Shown: in pieces, positions 5,762 to 6,337 of the stretch
Layout of the letters: each line of letters opens with the position of its first letter
How positions within the stretch are numbered: the stretch's first letter is position 1
From: Thermoplasmata archaeon
GTDB taxonomy: Archaea > Thermoplasmatota > E2 > DHVEG-1 > B18-G2
Length of the DNA: 6,337 nt
Assembly: GCA_021163455.1 (NCBI GenBank)
Contig: JAGGWT010000020.1
Span: 1 to 6,337, forward strand
Direction of reading: 5' to 3'
Position numbers and translations under genes: made by a program
The notes under the pieces: model-generated
Seen by the model: the letters and a program-made list of their open reading frames with translations, nothing else
Told to the model about the DNA's origin: nothing
Database searches by the model: none

Positions 5762-6105
5762 TCAGAGTATGGTTCCCAACCATACCTTAACCCTCCTAAA
5801 TACCTCTTTAACACTAAAAGGTATTTTCCAAATCCGTGGTTACTCCAGAAAAAATACTTTCAACCACGCATCTCATGATGTACCAGCTTTCTCTCTTTCC
5901 ATTTTTCATTGTCACACTTTTGAGCAATAACTGCTTTTCCCTCCAACTGGAGGATCTATTGACAAAGTACAGGAATTTTCCTCACATTTATTTCTACCAT
6001 TACACCAAATTCATCAATCTCTTCAAATAACTCGCTCAGATTCAAAATGCGATTGCTCTCATTTGATCTGGATTTATTGTATTCTGCTCGTGGATAGCTA
6101 CATCC
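5762..6105 (-). pseudogene. Degenerate C-terminal remnant of IS5-like transposase
   Basis: No intact frame exists, but the minus-strand frames in order spell a typical archaeal IS5-like transposase C-terminus. SELFEEIDEFGVMVEINVRK (6030-5971) is followed by an in-frame TAG at 5958-5956. The same frame continues GKAVIAQKCDNEKWKERK, then HHEMR, and ends at TGA 5862-5860. A shifted frame gives CVVESIFSGV (5870-5841), the region with the catalytic Glu of the DDE triad (V-E-S-x-F-S). A further shift gives FSVKEVFRRVKVWLGTIL and a TGA at 5764-5762, resembling the usual terminal helix of these proteins. It therefore carries at least one nonsense mutation and two frameshifts. The N-terminal part and the other catalytic Asp residues are absent from the window. 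Identification rests on remembered family motifs, not an alignment. Confidence 0.65.
5767..5785. repeat. Perfect 8-bp inverted repeat (hairpin or operator)
   Basis: GTATGGTT-CCC-AACCATAC is an exact inverted repeat with a 3-base loop. It lies 96 bases upstream of the pilin-like ATG, at the 3' limit of the transposase remnant. It could be a transcription-factor operator, an RNA hairpin, or part of the old insertion-sequence end. No T-run follows on either strand, so a terminator is unlikely. Confidence 0.6.
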
Positions 6106-6141
6106 TTATTATTCTTAACGGTCCGAAGCAATACAAGGAGA

Positions 6142-6155
6142 AAGATTTAAATCTT
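6142..6155 (+). promoter_or_regulatory. Promoter of lipoprotein gene: palindromic TATA box
   Basis: AAGATTTAAATCTT is a perfect 14-bp palindrome containing the TATA-type core TTTAAAT (6146-6152), preceded by purine-rich GGAGAAAG (BRE-like). Placing initiation about 26 bases from the core puts the transcript start near 6175, just before the GGTGAT ribosome-binding site. The symmetry could also serve a dimeric regulator. Confidence 0.55.
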
Positions 6156-6175
6156 CAATGGATATCGCACACCAT

Positions 6176-6181
6176 GGTGAT
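6176..6181 (+). promoter_or_regulatory. Shine-Dalgarno GGTGAT that decides the lipoprotein start
   Basis: GGTGAT matches the complement of the archaeal 16S 3' tail (GGAGGTGATC). It sits 3 bases before GTG 6185, the spacing expected for this 3' part of the motif. It favours GTG 6185 over the in-frame ATG 6158, which lies upstream of the predicted transcript start. Confidence 0.6.
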
Positions 6182-6184
6182 ACC

Positions 6185-6337
6185 GTGGCAAAGAGGTTTG
6201 TCTTTCTACTGCTGGTAGTATCCTTCTCTGCAATTCTGCTGATGGTAGGTTGTGAAGAAAAAGAGAAGCCATCAGGCGGAAGCGAAGGCGGAGAAACACA
6301 GAGCGAGGGCAGCGAAGAGGAACAGCAGCAGGAGCAA
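6185..6337 (+). CDS. Secreted lipoprotein, N-terminal fragment (runs off window)
   Basis: Fifty-one residues are visible from GTG 6185. The signal peptide has a basic start (MAKRF), a hydrophobic core (VFLLLVVSFSAILL) and the lipobox L-M-V-G-C23, so the mature protein should be anchored by a lipid on Cys23. A charged low-complexity linker rich in Glu, Ser, Gly and Gln follows (KPSGGSEGGE, then EEEQQQEQ). Such linkers commonly tether substrate-binding proteins of ABC transporters or other extracellular domains to archaeal membranes, but the functional domain lies outside the window and cannot be named. The alternative start ATG 6158 would add nine polar residues (MDIAHHGDT) before the signal peptide and is less likely given the promoter and GGTGAT positions. 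Confidence 0.8.
   Translation, partial: MAKRFVFLLLVVSFSAILLMVGCEEKEKPSGGSEGGETQSEGSEEEQQQEQ

Noticed and set aside
5767..5785. Hairpin as an intrinsic terminator
   Set aside because: No T-run follows on either strand and no gene ends nearby, apart from the dead transposase.
5836..6030. Plus-strand 64-residue ORF
   Set aside because: It is antisense to the transposase remnant, lacks a promoter or ribosome-binding site, and has no recognisable domain.
6174..6218. Short ORF from ATG 6174 (M-V-I-P-W...)
   Set aside because: It stops after 14 codons; the frame from GTG 6185 encodes an unmistakable lipoprotein signal peptide.

Overview
The window reads as archaeal, probably euryarchaeal and perhaps Thermoplasmatota. 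Four things point that way. Codon use is AT-leaning and rich in AGA/AGG and ATA. Start codons (ATG, GTG, TTG) sit about 30 bases downstream of TATA-like boxes, with almost no leader. Two proteins carry archaeal pilin-type N-termini. One GGTGAT Shine-Dalgarno matches the archaeal 16S tail. The lineage is inference; no rRNA or marker gene is present.

Left end (1-1312): a divergent pair with only 32 bases between start codons. Leftward is the N-terminal 150 residues of an Fpg/Nei-type DNA glycosylase cut by the window edge, with Thr after the initiator Met where Pro is usual. Rightward is a complete radical SAM protein of the spore-photoproduct-lyase-like (SPL) family. The pairing hints at DNA-damage repair.

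Centre (1299-5671, all minus strand): four genes in the order pilin-like surface protein, large pilin/DUF11/VWA fusion protein, SNF/NSS-family sodium symporter, and a 35-residue MetS-like symporter subunit. The gaps are 32 and 55 bases, and the last two genes overlap by 4 bases (ATGA). The two surface proteins have matching promoter geometry and a shared 11-base string at their starts. The VWA domain is split by a lectin-like beta domain flanked by a 15-16 codon imperfect direct repeat, suggesting a domain insertion or circular permutation. The symporter pair is a separate function: amino-acid (or similar) uptake coupled to sodium.

Right end (5672-6337): about 490 bases without an intact gene. 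It holds the pilin promoter, a perfect 8-bp hairpin, the frameshifted 3' end of an IS5-like transposase on the minus strand, and a palindromic TATA-box promoter. That promoter drives a lipoprotein gene on the plus strand, which runs off the window after 51 codons. No rRNA, tRNA or CRISPR array was seen.
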